In this document: positions 1 to 8,143 of the stretch, one piece after another
Position numbering within the stretch: position 1 is the first letter of the stretch
Layout of the letters: each line of letters begins with the position of its first letter
Notes under the pieces: generated by a model
Databases searched by the model: none
Told to the model about the DNA's origin: nothing
The model's input: only the letters and a program-made list of their open reading frames with translations
Assembly (NCBI GenBank): GCA_002385805.1
Contig: DGEF01000006.1
Span: 12,558 to 21,981, forward strand
DNA from: Peptococcaceae bacterium UBA3933
GTDB lineage: Bacteria; Bacillota; Peptococcia; Peptococcales; BICA1-8
Length of the DNA stretch: 9,424 nt
Reading direction: 5' to 3'
Translations under genes and position numbers: made by a program

Positions 1-621
1 AATAAAAGGCTTATATTTCCGATCACTTAAATAATGTATGGCTTTAGCTACCAATTCTTTACCCGTTCCGCTTTCCCCGACAATTAATACACTTGTTTTA
101 TAAGGAGCTACAGCTTCAATCATCTCGTAGATTTCTAAGATCTTATGATTTTTACCGATAAAATTATGAAAACAATACCGACCTCTTAATTCCCGTTGTA
201 ACTTTTGAATTTCCCGTAAGTCAGAAAATATTTCTAAAGCTCCGATGATCTTTTTTTGTTTATCAAATAAGGGTAATACCGTAACTTCCACAGGAATAGG
301 TTCGCCTCTTTTGGACACAATTACTATATCAGTAGAATACCCTTTTTCACCTTGTTGAAAGGCTTTGTGAATTAGGCAACTGGCTCCGCAACAATGGGAC
401 CCGTTCAAAACTTTATAACACTTCCGTCCAATGGCTTCTTCTACAGTATATCCGGTTATCTCTTGGGCAGCCTTATTAAAAGTGGTAATATTTAAGTCGT
501 CATCAACGGCAAAAACCCCTTCGGAAATACTGTTTAAGATGAACTCAGTTTCAATATTCTTTAGACCTATAGCAAACTGTCCATCATTCAATAAAGTGGC
601 TTTATCATTACGATAGGATAT
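1..621 (-). CDS. Sigma-54-dependent transcriptional activator with PAS sensor domain (N-terminal 207 codons, partial)
   Basis: This gene encodes the first 207 residues of a bacterial enhancer-binding protein and runs off the left edge. Residues about 20-135 read as a PAS domain (NSISEGVFAVDDDLNITTFN, then ITGYTVEEAIGRKCY). A linker of about 15 residues leads into the AAA+ sigma-54 interaction domain, which starts near residue 152 (FIGKNHKILEIYEMI) and has Walker A GESGTGKE at 182-189. The GAFTGA loop and helix-turn-helix must lie outside the window. The PAS domain carries Cys68, 77, 78 and 82, suggesting a redox or metal signal (inference). No ATG, GTG or TTG sits at the proper distance from the ribosome site; the codon there is ATA (619-621). 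An in-frame TTG at 591 is the only conventional alternative and has no Shine-Dalgarno sequence; an in-frame TAA lies upstream. The gene follows the hdrA-flx operon on the same strand and is its natural regulator candidate. Confidence 0.88.
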   Translation of the reverse strand, partial: MSYRNDKATLLNDGQFAIGLKNIETEFILNSISEGVFAVDDDLNITTFNKAAQEITGYTVEEAIGRKCYKVLNGSHCCGASCLIHKAFQQGEKGYSTDIVIVSKRGEPIPVEVTVLPLFDKQKKIIGALEIFSDLREIQKLQRELRGRYCFHNFIGKNHKILEIYEMIEAVAPYKTSVLIVGESGTGKELVAKAIHYLSDRKYKPFI

Positions 622-627
622 TTTTAT

Positions 628-637
628 CCCTCCTTTC
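628..637 (-). promoter_or_regulatory. Ribosome binding site pointing to an ATA start codon
   Basis: GAAAGGAGGG on the minus strand is a near-perfect Shine-Dalgarno sequence. With six intervening bases (ATAAAA) the codon in initiation position is ATA at 619-621, in frame with the PAS/AAA+ protein. The site fixes where translation should begin, although the codon is not a standard start. Confidence 0.7.
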
Positions 638-717
638 TGAATTTTTTAAATAATTCCTAAAACACAGAATATACTATGTATAATTTCTAAACATCCTCAT
701 TTACAGTATATCAATTT

Positions 718-731
718 TTATGAACATATGC
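718..731 (-). promoter_or_regulatory. Shared CATATG motif, copy 1 (upstream of the sigma-54 activator gene)
   Basis: The minus strand reads GCATATGTTCATAA. The same core occurs upstream of the DUF5320 gene (8680-8693) and the NifU-like gene (9224-9238). Here it lies about 100 bases before the activator gene. A -10-like TATCAT (739-744) precedes it at the same 7-base distance as the -10 of the nifU-like gene, but I see no good -35. It may be an operator or a conserved early transcribed sequence; its function is unproven. Confidence 0.4.
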
Positions 732-779
732 CAATTTAATGATAATATTTTTATTTTATTAAAATGATTAATTTTCATA

Positions 780-793
780 ATTTATGCATAAAT
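780..793. repeat. 14-bp perfect palindrome in the intergenic region
   Basis: ATTTATGCATAAAT is a perfect palindrome between the flx operon terminator and the activator gene. Such A+T-rich palindromes can be operator sites but also arise by chance in sequence this rich in A and T. The rest of 641-804 holds no gene I can support. Confidence 0.25.
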
Positions 794-804
794 AGTTAAA
801 AAAT

Positions 805-840
805 GAAAAAGGATATATCCGATTTTTTATGGATATACCC
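805..840 (-). terminator. Rho-independent terminator of the hdrA-flx operon
   Basis: On the minus strand GGGTATATCC and GGATATATCC form a 10-bp stem with one G-U pair around a 10-base loop, followed by TTTTTC and further T-rich sequence. The hairpin begins 10 bases after the flxA stop codon, the expected place for the operon end. Confidence 0.85.
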
Positions 841-850
841 TTATCCAAGA

Positions 851-1690
851 TCAATACTCTGGAGGCAGTTGTTCTAGCTCAGCCATACTGAATACGGGAC
901 CGTCTTTGCAAACATATTTGCTGCCGATGTTGCAGCGACCACACATGCCAATTCCACATTTCATTTTCATTTCTAGGGATGTATAGATACGATCAGGAGT
1001 AAATCCTAAGTTTTGGAGTACCGGTAAAGTATATTTTATCATTACCGGTGGACCACAGACTAAAGCAATAGCCGTGACTGAAGGATTTATTACTTTTTCC
1101 GTAATTTCCGGTACAAAGCCAACATATTTATCCCAGCCTGGAACTTCTCGATCTATTGAGAGGTATAAATTAATATCTTCCCTCGTTAGCCATTCCTTAA
1201 ATTCTTCTTTATATAGAATTTGACCCGGTTCTCTGTTACCGTAAACAATATCTATCTGACCGAAATCACTTCTGTTTTCAGGTTCAATTATATACCTAAC
1301 CAAAGACCTTAAAGTAGTAAAAGCAAACCCTCCTCCAATTATTACAACATCCTTCCCTTTTAACTTTTCTAAAGGCCAACTGTTTCCCAAAGGTCCCCGT
1401 AAACTTACAATATCACCTGCTTCAGCTTGATGTAAGCATTTCGTAAAAAAACCCATTCGTTTTACAGAGAATTTAAGAATACCCCGTTCACAGGGTGCAG
1501 AGGCAATGCCAAAAGGTGCTTCGCCAACTCCCATAATACCGACTTCCCCAAACTGACCGGGCAAATACTTAAATCTTTCTATATCCTGTTCATTTAAAAA
1601 ACTTAGGATAAAGGTTTTTAAGTCATTTTCCGGATTTTCCTCTGTAATTTTTTCTATTCTCATTTCATAGGGTAAATAAGGATTTGGCAT
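851..1690 (-). CDS. flxA: FlxA-like FAD/NAD(P)-binding oxidoreductase (AsrB/hydrogenase-gamma type)
   Basis: The 279-residue protein has the ferredoxin-NADP reductase fold of anaerobic sulfite reductase subunit B and cytoplasmic hydrogenase gamma subunits. Residues about 10-105 are the FAD-binding barrel (PGQFGEV, then PFGIAS). Residues about 112-235 are the NAD(P)-binding domain (VVIIGGGFAFTTLRS, then VCGPPVMIKY). The C-terminus has a [2Fe-2S] site at Cys245, 250, 253 and 261 (MKCGIGMCGRCNIGSKYVC). In the described Flx-Hdr complexes FlxA is the subunit that oxidises NADH; assigning that role here is by family and context. Translation starts at ATG 1690, directly after the flxB TAA, with AAAGGAGGTG six bases upstream. 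It is the last gene of the operon. By sequence alone it could also be named AsrB-like, but no AsrC sulfite reductase subunit is nearby. Confidence 0.88.
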   Translation of the reverse strand: MPNPYLPYEMRIEKITEENPENDLKTFILSFLNEQDIERFKYLPGQFGEVGIMGVGEAPFGIASAPCERGILKFSVKRMGFFTKCLHQAEAGDIVSLRGPLGNSWPLEKLKGKDVVIIGGGFAFTTLRSLVRYIIEPENRSDFGQIDIVYGNREPGQILYKEEFKEWLTREDINLYLSIDREVPGWDKYVGFVPEITEKVINPSVTAIALVCGPPVMIKYTLPVLQNLGFTPDRIYTSLEMKMKCGIGMCGRCNIGSKYVCKDGPVFSMAELEQLPPEY

Positions 1691-2680
1691 TTATTGCACC
1701 TCCTTTATTCTTTGTAAAACTTCCCGGATGTCGAGATTTACGGGGCATTTCTCCACACAACGTCCACATCCAACACAGGCAAAAATACCATGATTTTCGA
1801 AAAAATATCTAAATTTATGCATAACCCGCTGGCGCAATCGTTCTGCCCCTGTAGGACGGGGATTATGTCCGGAGGCTTGTTTAGTAAAACTGGCAAACAT
1901 ACAAGAATCCCAACTGCGAACTTTTTTACCTTTCTGATCATCAGTCAAATCAAAGCAGTGACAGGTAGGACATAAAAAGGTACACACCCCACAATTGACG
2001 CATTTTTCCTGTAGCTCTCGCCATAATGGGCTTCTATATATAACCTCCAGTTTTTCAGCTAAATCTTTATCGGCGATTTCTAAATTAAATGGATTTGCCG
2101 GTAGCTCCATTGGAATATTTATCGGCTTATCTGCTGTGAATACGGGGTTTTTAATAAGTCCTTTGCCTTTAACTGATACTAATTTCACTAAATAAGTATC
2201 GCCGCAATCAAGCAGCATTAAATCTGAGCCTTCGGTAGTTAAAGGGTCTTTACAAAAACATCCCAACCCCGGTTTTTGACAAACCAGAGAAATCACTACC
2301 GTATTTTTCCGACGATGGGAATAATACGGATCCTCATAGTCCTTATTAATGAATACCCTATCTAAAATAGTTAAGCTGCGAGCATCACATGGCCTTACTT
2401 CCCAGATTATTCTTTTTTCTTGAGGCAAATCAGGTTCAATTATAAGGGGTCTTTTCCCTTTTACTTTTTTATATTTCAAAAGGACTTCATATTGAGGAAA
2501 AAAAAGATCTTTAGGAGGTTTTAAGGTATTTTGATAATCTTCATCGGGAAAACTTCCTCCGTCCCAGGATCCCCAAGTATAATTCTTTCCTACTTTTACC
2601 GGAGCCCAAACTTCATATTCCTCTTGCATCTTTATCAGCCAGTTTTGAAACTCCCTTTTAGAAACTTGATAATCAAACAC
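1691..2680 (-). CDS. flxB: FlxB-like 4Fe-4S protein (AsrA/hydrogenase beta-subunit family)
   Basis: This iron-sulfur protein resembles anaerobic sulfite reductase subunit A and Ni/Fe hydrogenase beta-type subunits. Counted from the GTG at 2680 it has 329 residues. The N-terminal two thirds has no simple motif beyond RPCDAR (96-101) and further cysteines near 134-143. The C-terminal third carries two [4Fe-4S] motifs: CVNCGVCTFLCP (Cys227, 230, 233, 237) and CVGCGRCVEKCP (Cys302, 305, 308, 312). It probably wires electrons between FlxA and the remaining subunits in the cytoplasm (inference). I chose the GTG because GGAGG lies eight bases upstream; this gives an 8-base overlap with flxC. A TTG at 2695 gives a longer form of 334 residues, but its codon lies inside that ribosome site. 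flxA begins at the base right after this gene's stop. Confidence 0.85.
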   Translation of the reverse strand: MFDYQVSKREFQNWLIKMQEEYEVWAPVKVGKNYTWGSWDGGSFPDEDYQNTLKPPKDLFFPQYEVLLKYKKVKGKRPLIIEPDLPQEKRIIWEVRPCDARSLTILDRVFINKDYEDPYYSHRRKNTVVISLVCQKPGLGCFCKDPLTTEGSDLMLLDCGDTYLVKLVSVKGKGLIKNPVFTADKPINIPMELPANPFNLEIADKDLAEKLEVIYRSPLWRELQEKCVNCGVCTFLCPTCHCFDLTDDQKGKKVRSWDSCMFASFTKQASGHNPRPTGAERLRQRVMHKFRYFFENHGIFACVGCGRCVEKCPVNLDIREVLQRIKEVQ

Positions 2681-3503
2681 TTTCCTCACCTCCAATTAAA
2701 AAGGGTTGGGGATCGTCTTCTTTATATTCGTTCAAAACAGGCTCGGCCTCTAAACTTAAACCCGGTTCCGTATTAAACAACTCTTGAATATCTTTTAGGA
2801 GTTTTCGATTAAGCAGGGAAAGATTTACCTCCATGGGACATGCCCGAACACAAGCTCCACAATCAATACACCTACCGGCTACATGCATTGTTCTGGTTAA
2901 ATGAAAAATAATATTGTCCGCCAGATCGGTTGTTTTACCTAACCAACAAGGGAGATTTTCTTCTACAAAACACTCTTTACAGTAACAGGCGGGACATACA
3001 TTACGGCAGGCATAGCAACGAATACATTTAGACATTTCTTGATAAAAATAATTTTTTCTTTCCTCAGACAATAATTCCTCAAATGCTTCTACATCGGAAA
3101 AATCATCCTGATTGTTCAGCTGAACCTGTTCTGCATAGAAGTCAGCAATGACCCCTTGAGGATGTCTGCAATTGTGACAACTTCCCATACTAGGGCAATT
3201 GGCACCGATTATATAAATCCTTTCTCGATTCACCTGGTTTTCTTTGATCAGATTTATAATTGACCTGGTATCACAACCTTTAGCGATTATCCCTACTTTC
3301 CCAGAGAATTTACTTAGATAGTTGGCCAAATTGAGATTACATCCATCCTGCCAGACAAATCTTTCTACTTCTTCTGTAGTTCTAGCGAAATAAGGGGTGC
3401 ATTTACCGGGCAAAGTGCCTTGGGCAAAACCGATAACCACTTCTACCTCTTTAGCTTCCAATAATTCTTTGGCTTTTGCTTTAATATTCTCTAAAACAGT
3501 CAT
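2673..3503 (-). CDS. flxC: FlxC-like 4Fe-4S dicluster protein
   Basis: This 276-residue protein is the third Flx component. An N-terminal region contains KGCDTRS (Cys77) and a CPSMGSCHNCRHP segment (Cys103, 109, 112), reminiscent of F420-hydrogenase beta/FrhB-like proteins. Two ferredoxin motifs follow: CIRCYACRNVCP (Cys160, 163, 166, 170), with extra cysteines just after it (ACYCKEC), and CIDCGACVRACP (Cys212, 215, 218, 222). An acidic tail ends the protein. It probably relays electrons inside the Flx-Hdr complex; its exact task is not known from sequence. The start is ATG 3503, which overlaps the flxD stop as ATGA and has GGGGGGAAAG upstream. The frame extends to an ATG at 3527, but that would overlap flxD by 28 bases without a ribosome site. 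Its 3' end overlaps flxB by eight bases, so translation is probably coupled. Confidence 0.83.
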   Translation of the reverse strand: MTVLENIKAKAKELLEAKEVEVVIGFAQGTLPGKCTPYFARTTEEVERFVWQDGCNLNLANYLSKFSGKVGIIAKGCDTRSIINLIKENQVNRERIYIIGANCPSMGSCHNCRHPQGVIADFYAEQVQLNNQDDFSDVEAFEELLSEERKNYFYQEMSKCIRCYACRNVCPACYCKECFVEENLPCWLGKTTDLADNIIFHLTRTMHVAGRCIDCGACVRACPMEVNLSLLNRKLLKDIQELFNTEPGLSLEAEPVLNEYKEDDPQPFLIGGEESV

Positions 3504-3907
3504 TTTCTTTCCCCCCATCCATCCCATTGGGGCAAATTATCAATTTCTCCTGCCACCTTTGTGGCTACTTCAGCAAATTTATTGCCTTCGGCCGCTGATA
3601 TCCAATCAAACTGCACTCTGCCCTCTTCTAACCCGATAAAATCTAAAAGGCTTTTAATTAAAGCAAATTTTCGCCGAGCAACTAAGTTTCCGGAGGTATA
3701 ATGACAATCTCCGGGGTGGCAGCCAGCCACCAAGACCCCGTCTGCGTATTTTAAAGCGTTAAAAATAAATAAAGGATCAACCCTACCTGAGCAAGGTATC
3801 CGGATAATTCTTATATGAGGCGGATATTGGAAACGACTAACCCCGGCCAAATCCGCACCGGCATAACTACACCAATTGCATAAAAATGCCACTACTTTCT
3901 TTTGCAT
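3500..3907 (-). CDS. flxD: FlxD/MvhD-like [2Fe-2S] electron-transfer subunit
   Basis: This 135-residue protein belongs to the methyl-viologen-reducing hydrogenase delta (MvhD) family, which passes electrons to HdrA. Family hallmarks are all visible: FLCNWCSYAGADLAG at the N-terminus (Cys10, Cys13), RIPCSGRVDP (Cys39) and VAGCHPGDCHY (Cys63, Cys68). These supply the conserved cysteines of a [2Fe-2S] cluster. Length is normal for the family. I prefer ATG 3907, with GGGGTGA six bases upstream and a 5-base gap after hdrA. A GTG at 3916 would add three residues and overlap the hdrA TGA as GTGA, but has no ribosome site. Being between hdrA and the flxCBA genes agrees with its role as the connector between the Flx and Hdr halves of the complex. 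Confidence 0.92.
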   Translation of the reverse strand: MQKKVVAFLCNWCSYAGADLAGVSRFQYPPHIRIIRIPCSGRVDPLFIFNALKYADGVLVAGCHPGDCHYTSGNLVARRKFALIKSLLDFIGLEEGRVQFDWISAAEGNKFAEVATKVAGEIDNLPQWDGWGERK

Positions 3908-3912
3908 ATTTT

Positions 3913-6900
3913 TCACCCCGCTTTAATTATTTGTTCCAACATAGCCACTATTTGAGAACTTCTGAAACTTCTAACGTCAATTGCATGGGCCCGACAAGAA
4001 GCAGCACAAACGCCACAGCCCTTGCAGATAGCACTATTTACCTTAGCCACCTTTTCTTTAGTGTCTATTTCTATAGCTTGGGCAGGGCAAATATCAGCAC
4101 AAGTTCCACAACCGCTGCAAAGCTCCGGATTAACTTCTGCTGTTTGACCGCCGGCCACTATTTTTTCCTTGTTCAAAATAGTACAAGCTCTGCCGGCAGC
4201 AGCTTTACCTTGGACAATCGCTTCCACTATTGGTTTAGGTCCATGGGCTAAGCCACAAACAAAGATCCCATCGGTACTAAAATCAACCGGTCTGAGTTTC
4301 ATATGGGCTTCTAAGAAAAAGCCATCTTGGTTTAAAGGCACTTTGAGAAGTTTAGCCAATTTTTCATTATCTGAATTGGCAACGGTAGCTACCCCTAATC
4401 CCACCAGGTCAGCGGGGATCAACAAATATTTTTGTAAAATCTCATCCCACACTCTTACCTTTAATCCGTCACCGGTTTGGGAAACTTCCGGCTTAAAATC
4501 CAAATCATAACGAATAAAGTTTATCCCTTTTTTCCGGGCTTTTAGATAATTATCCTCGGTAAAACCATAAGTACGCATATCCCGGTAAAGCACAAAAACA
4601 TTTGCTTGGGGATTTATCTCTTTTACTTTGAGAGCCAGCTGAACGGACTGATTACAACATACTTTACTGCAATAAGGATGTTCTGAATTTCTCGAACCTA
4701 CACAATTAATTAAGACAATATTTTCACAGTTTATTAAGTCAGTGTTATCCTCTTGCAACATTTCTTCAATTTCTAAATAAGTTTTTACCCGCTCATTTTC
4801 CCCATAAAGGTATTCCTGAGGTCGATATTCTTCTCCACCGGTAGCTAAAATCACTACTCCGTGTTCTAGTTTTTCTCCACTGGTTAAAGTAGTTTCAAAA
4901 TTTCCAATAAATCCGGAAATATTTGCTACCTGTTCATTGGTATAAACCTTTATTAAAGGATGTGTGATCACTTTCTTCTGTAAATCTTCCAAAAAATCTT
5001 TAACCGGTTCCCCTTCATGAGTAATAGTAATTCTGGTTGTCAAACCCCCAAGACTTTCCTTTTTTTCCACTAAATACACAAAGTAACCTTGAGAAGCAAT
5101 GCCAAGAGCTGCAGTCATTCCGCTGACTCCTCCGCCTAAAACTAAAGCCTTATTTGTAACAGAAACAAAATTTGTTTCAATAGGTTCCAGTTTCCTGGCT
5201 TTAGCTACGGCCATCCGCACTAAATCTTTTGCTTTTTCGGTAGCTTTTTCAGGATTTTTCATATGAACCCAGGAACACTGATCGCGAATATTGGCCATTT
5301 CAAAAAGATAAGGATTCAGTCCCGCTTCTTTTAATGTTTCTCTAAAAAGAGGTTCATGAGTTCTGGGGCTACAGGAGGCAACTACAACCCTATTTAATTT
5401 ATGTTCCTTAATTATTTCTTTGATTCTTAACTGGGTATCCTGGGAGCAAGTATAGAGATTATCCTCCACATAAACCACATTTTCCAAAGAACGGGCATGT
5501 TCCACCACTTTTTCAATATTGACGGTTCCGGAAATATTAATCCCACAATGGCAAATAAACACTCCTATCCTGGGTTTAAGACCACGGACATTGATTTCCG
5601 GAGGATATGTTTTGGTTTTAATTAAGGAGTTTTTCACCGGAACCAATTTTTCCACTGCACAGAGGGCGGCGGCACTGGCCTGGGTTACTGTTTCCGGTAT
5701 ATCTTTGGGACCGCTGAATGCCCCGGCGACCAAAATACCTTTCCGGGTAGTCTGAATTGGTAATAAGGGTTCGGTTTTGGCAAAACCGTATTTATTAGTT
5801 TCAATATTTAAGCTATTAATGATTTGCTCTGTATTTTCCGGAGGGCACAACCCAACTGAGAGCACCACCAAATCAAATTCATCCGTTTTTAAGGTTCCGT
5901 CATTCAAAGCATAACGAATTAATAAATTACCGTTGTCTTTTTCCTCAACCTGATAAATACGAGAACGGATAAAATTAACACCTTTTTTTTGCGCCTGTTC
6001 ATAATACTGTTCAAAATCTTTTCCATGACTGCGCATATCCATATAAAAGATAGTTGTTTCTAAGGGGTAAGCGGCATGTTCTTTAGCGATAACCGCTTCT
6101 TTAATGGCATACATACAACAAACACTTGAACAATAACCTTTTCCTTCCCTCTCATTTCTTGAACCAGCACACTGAATCCAGGCTATCCGTTCAGGTTTTC
6201 GCCGGTCAGAAGGCCGCACCAAATGACCGCTGAAAGGCCCGGAAGCACTTAAAACCCGTTCAAACTGGCTACTTGTTATTACATTGGGGTATTGACCATA
6301 ACCGTATTCAGTTAATCTGTCGGCGGGGAAAGTACTGAATCCGGGTGCTAAAAGAACTGCCCCCACATCTATTTCTAAAATTTCCTCCTTTTGCCAATGA
6401 TCAATACACTCAGCTTTACAGACACTAACACACTGCATACATTCAGAACACGGTCCACAGTTTAAACAACGGTTTGCTTCTCTGACGGCTTCTTCCTCCG
6501 TTAAGCCAAGTGATATTTCCTGAAAAGATTTTATTCTTTCCTCTACAGGCAATTGTTGCAAAGACGCCCTGGGCATCGGTTCTAAATCTTTGGATATTTC
6601 AGGTTTTCTGCTGACTTTGGGTTTTTCTTTTCTGCCTTCTGTTAAATCTTGGCCTGTCAAATAACTGATAATAGACCGGGCTCCTTTCTTTCCTTCTCTT
6701 ACCGCTTCCACGGCTATGCCGGGACCTGTTCTAACCTCCCCGCCGGCAAAGACGCCGGGAATAGAAGTGGCCAAAGTGATCTCATCACAATCAATGGTGG
6801 ACTTCTTAGTTAAGTTAAAGGGTTCCAGTCCATCTAGGGATGGTTTTTGCCCGATGGCCGTAATTACGGTATCCACTTGCACCGTAAAATGAGAATCAGG

Positions 6901-8133
6901 TTTTATAACCGGTCTGCGCCGTCCTGACTCATCCGGTTCTCCTAATTCCATTTCCACACATTCCATAATTAAAAATTGACCCCCATGGGTAATTTTTGTA
7001 GGTGCCGTCAGATACTTAAAATGCACTCCTTCTTCTTTTGCTCCTTGCACTTCTTCAATTCTAGCCGGCATTTCCTTTTCCGAGCGGCGATAATATACCG
7101 TTACTTCTTCAGCACCCAGGCGGAGAGCACAGCGAGCCGCATCCATTGCCACATCACCGCCGCCAATAACCGCTACTTTCGCTCCTAACTGAACCTTTTC
7201 TTTAAGATTCACTTTCCGTAAAAATTCCACACCTGACAAAACCTGAGGGCTGTCTTCTCCTGGGATGCCTAATCTTTGTTCACTATGAGCACCAGTAGCA
7301 ATAAAGATAGCTTTATACCCTTCTTTTTTAAGGCTATCTATTGTTATATCCCTGCCTAATTTAGTGTTTAACTTAATTTCTACTCCCTGAGCAGTCAGAT
7401 ATTTTATTTCTTTATTTAATACATCTTTAGGTAAGCGATAAGCGGGAATGCCTACAGCAAACATTCCGCCGGCTACAGGCAAAGCCTCAAAAATTGTTGC
7501 CCTATAGCCTTGTTTTAATAATTCATAAGCACAAGTTAACCCTGCCGGTCCCGAACCGATAATGGCGATCTTATCCGGCTTAAAATCCTTAATCTTTAAC
7601 GGTTTCCTCTCTATTCGGTCAGCTAAAAACCTTTTGATTGCCGCAATTGAAACTGCTCCCTCGACATGGGCACGGCTGCACTCCCTTTCACAAGGGTGAG
7701 GACAAATTCTACCTAAAGTTCCCGGTAACAGTAAGTCCTCATAAACTATCTCGGCGGCCTCTTTAAACATTCCTTTTTTAGTCAAAGCCACATAACCTTG
7801 CGCATTTACTTGAGCCGGGCAACTGGCTTTACAGGGAGCAATACCGTCTTTTTTAATGGCAAAAGCATTAGGATATGCTTGCGGGTATAACTTATAAATC
7901 GCTTTAGTAGTGCTTAGGCCTTCTTCAAACTCATTAATAATATCAACGGGGCATACTTCGGCACATTCACCACAGCCCGTACATTTATCCACATCAATAT
8001 ACCTGGGATTCTTTTTTATTTTTATTTTGAAATTGCCTTCCGTACCTTCAATTTCCTGAATTTCACAGTTTGTAAGCACTTCAATATTTAAATGGCGTCC
8101 ACATTCAACCAGTTTTGGAGATAATATACACAT
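3913..8133 (-). CDS. hdrA: Tandem HdrA-type flavoprotein with inserted NfnB/GltD-like module; N-terminally disrupted
   Basis: The 1406-residue frame encodes a soluble HdrA-family iron-sulfur flavoprotein. Order of modules: residues 1-65, rest of the first HdrA unit with CTGCGECAEVCP (Cys51-61); 95-495, an NfnB/GltD-like oxidoreductase with cysteines 101, 105, 144, 148, 152, FAD motif IGSGPAG (192-198), nucleotide motif GGGDVAMDAAR (324-334) followed by YYRRSEKEMPA, which fits NADPH binding; 556-576, a cysteine-rich block; 580-840, first HdrA catalytic half with Cys655 and CSSVCC (668-673); 853-1330, a second HdrA unit with VFICHCG, Rossmann motif GGGVSG (1000-1005), Cys1144 and CSKVCC (1155-1160); 1339-1380, two [4Fe-4S] motifs. 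ATG 8133 has no Shine-Dalgarno sequence. The expected upstream sequence with the first FAD-binding GxGxxG is missing; its beginning survives in another frame at 8144-8182. The protein may therefore be crippled, or made by reinitiation as a shortened form. Confidence 0.85.
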   Translation of the reverse strand: MCILSPKLVECGRHLNIEVLTNCEIQEIEGTEGNFKIKIKKNPRYIDVDKCTGCGECAEVCPVDIINEFEEGLSTTKAIYKLYPQAYPNAFAIKKDGIAPCKASCPAQVNAQGYVALTKKGMFKEAAEIVYEDLLLPGTLGRICPHPCERECSRAHVEGAVSIAAIKRFLADRIERKPLKIKDFKPDKIAIIGSGPAGLTCAYELLKQGYRATIFEALPVAGGMFAVGIPAYRLPKDVLNKEIKYLTAQGVEIKLNTKLGRDITIDSLKKEGYKAIFIATGAHSEQRLGIPGEDSPQVLSGVEFLRKVNLKEKVQLGAKVAVIGGGDVAMDAARCALRLGAEEVTVYYRRSEKEMPARIEEVQGAKEEGVHFKYLTAPTKITHGGQFLIMECVEMELGEPDESGRRRPVIKPDSHFTVQVDTVITAIGQKPSLDGLEPFNLTKKSTIDCDEITLATSIPGVFAGGEVRTGPGIAVEAVREGKKGARSIISYLTGQDLTEGRKEKPKVSRKPEISKDLEPMPRASLQQLPVEERIKSFQEISLGLTEEEAVREANRCLNCGPCSECMQCVSVCKAECIDHWQKEEILEIDVGAVLLAPGFSTFPADRLTEYGYGQYPNVITSSQFERVLSASGPFSGHLVRPSDRRKPERIAWIQCAGSRNEREGKGYCSSVCCMYAIKEAVIAKEHAAYPLETTIFYMDMRSHGKDFEQYYEQAQKKGVNFIRSRIYQVEEKDNGNLLIRYALNDGTLKTDEFDLVVLSVGLCPPENTEQIINSLNIETNKYGFAKTEPLLPIQTTRKGILVAGAFSGPKDIPETVTQASAAALCAVEKLVPVKNSLIKTKTYPPEINVRGLKPRIGVFICHCGINISGTVNIEKVVEHARSLENVVYVEDNLYTCSQDTQLRIKEIIKEHKLNRVVVASCSPRTHEPLFRETLKEAGLNPYLFEMANIRDQCSWVHMKNPEKATEKAKDLVRMAVAKARKLEPIETNFVSVTNKALVLGGGVSGMTAALGIASQGYFVYLVEKKESLGGLTTRITITHEGEPVKDFLEDLQKKVITHPLIKVYTNEQVANISGFIGNFETTLTSGEKLEHGVVILATGGEEYRPQEYLYGENERVKTYLEIEEMLQEDNTDLINCENIVLINCVGSRNSEHPYCSKVCCNQSVQLALKVKEINPQANVFVLYRDMRTYGFTEDNYLKARKKGINFIRYDLDFKPEVSQTGDGLKVRVWDEILQKYLLIPADLVGLGVATVANSDNEKLAKLLKVPLNQDGFFLEAHMKLRPVDFSTDGIFVCGLAHGPKPIVEAIVQGKAAAGRACTILNKEKIVAGGQTAEVNPELCSGCGTCADICPAQAIEIDTKEKVAKVNSAICKGCGVCAASCRAHAIDVRSFRSSQIVAMLEQIIKAG

Positions 8134-8143
8134 GGAACAATCA

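Noticed and set aside
431..616. Plus-strand 61-codon frame opposite the activator gene.
   Set aside because: It is the antisense of the PAS domain and has no ribosome site or recognisable feature.
851..2680. Anaerobic sulfite reductase (asrABC) operon.
   Set aside because: The two subunits resemble AsrB and AsrA, but there is no siroheme AsrC gene; the flxD and hdrA neighbours fit the Flx-Hdr family better.
3886..4510. Plus-strand open frames of 113-121 codons opposite the hdrA 3' end.
   Set aside because: They are mirror frames of a strongly conserved protein, without ribosome sites or recognisable domains.
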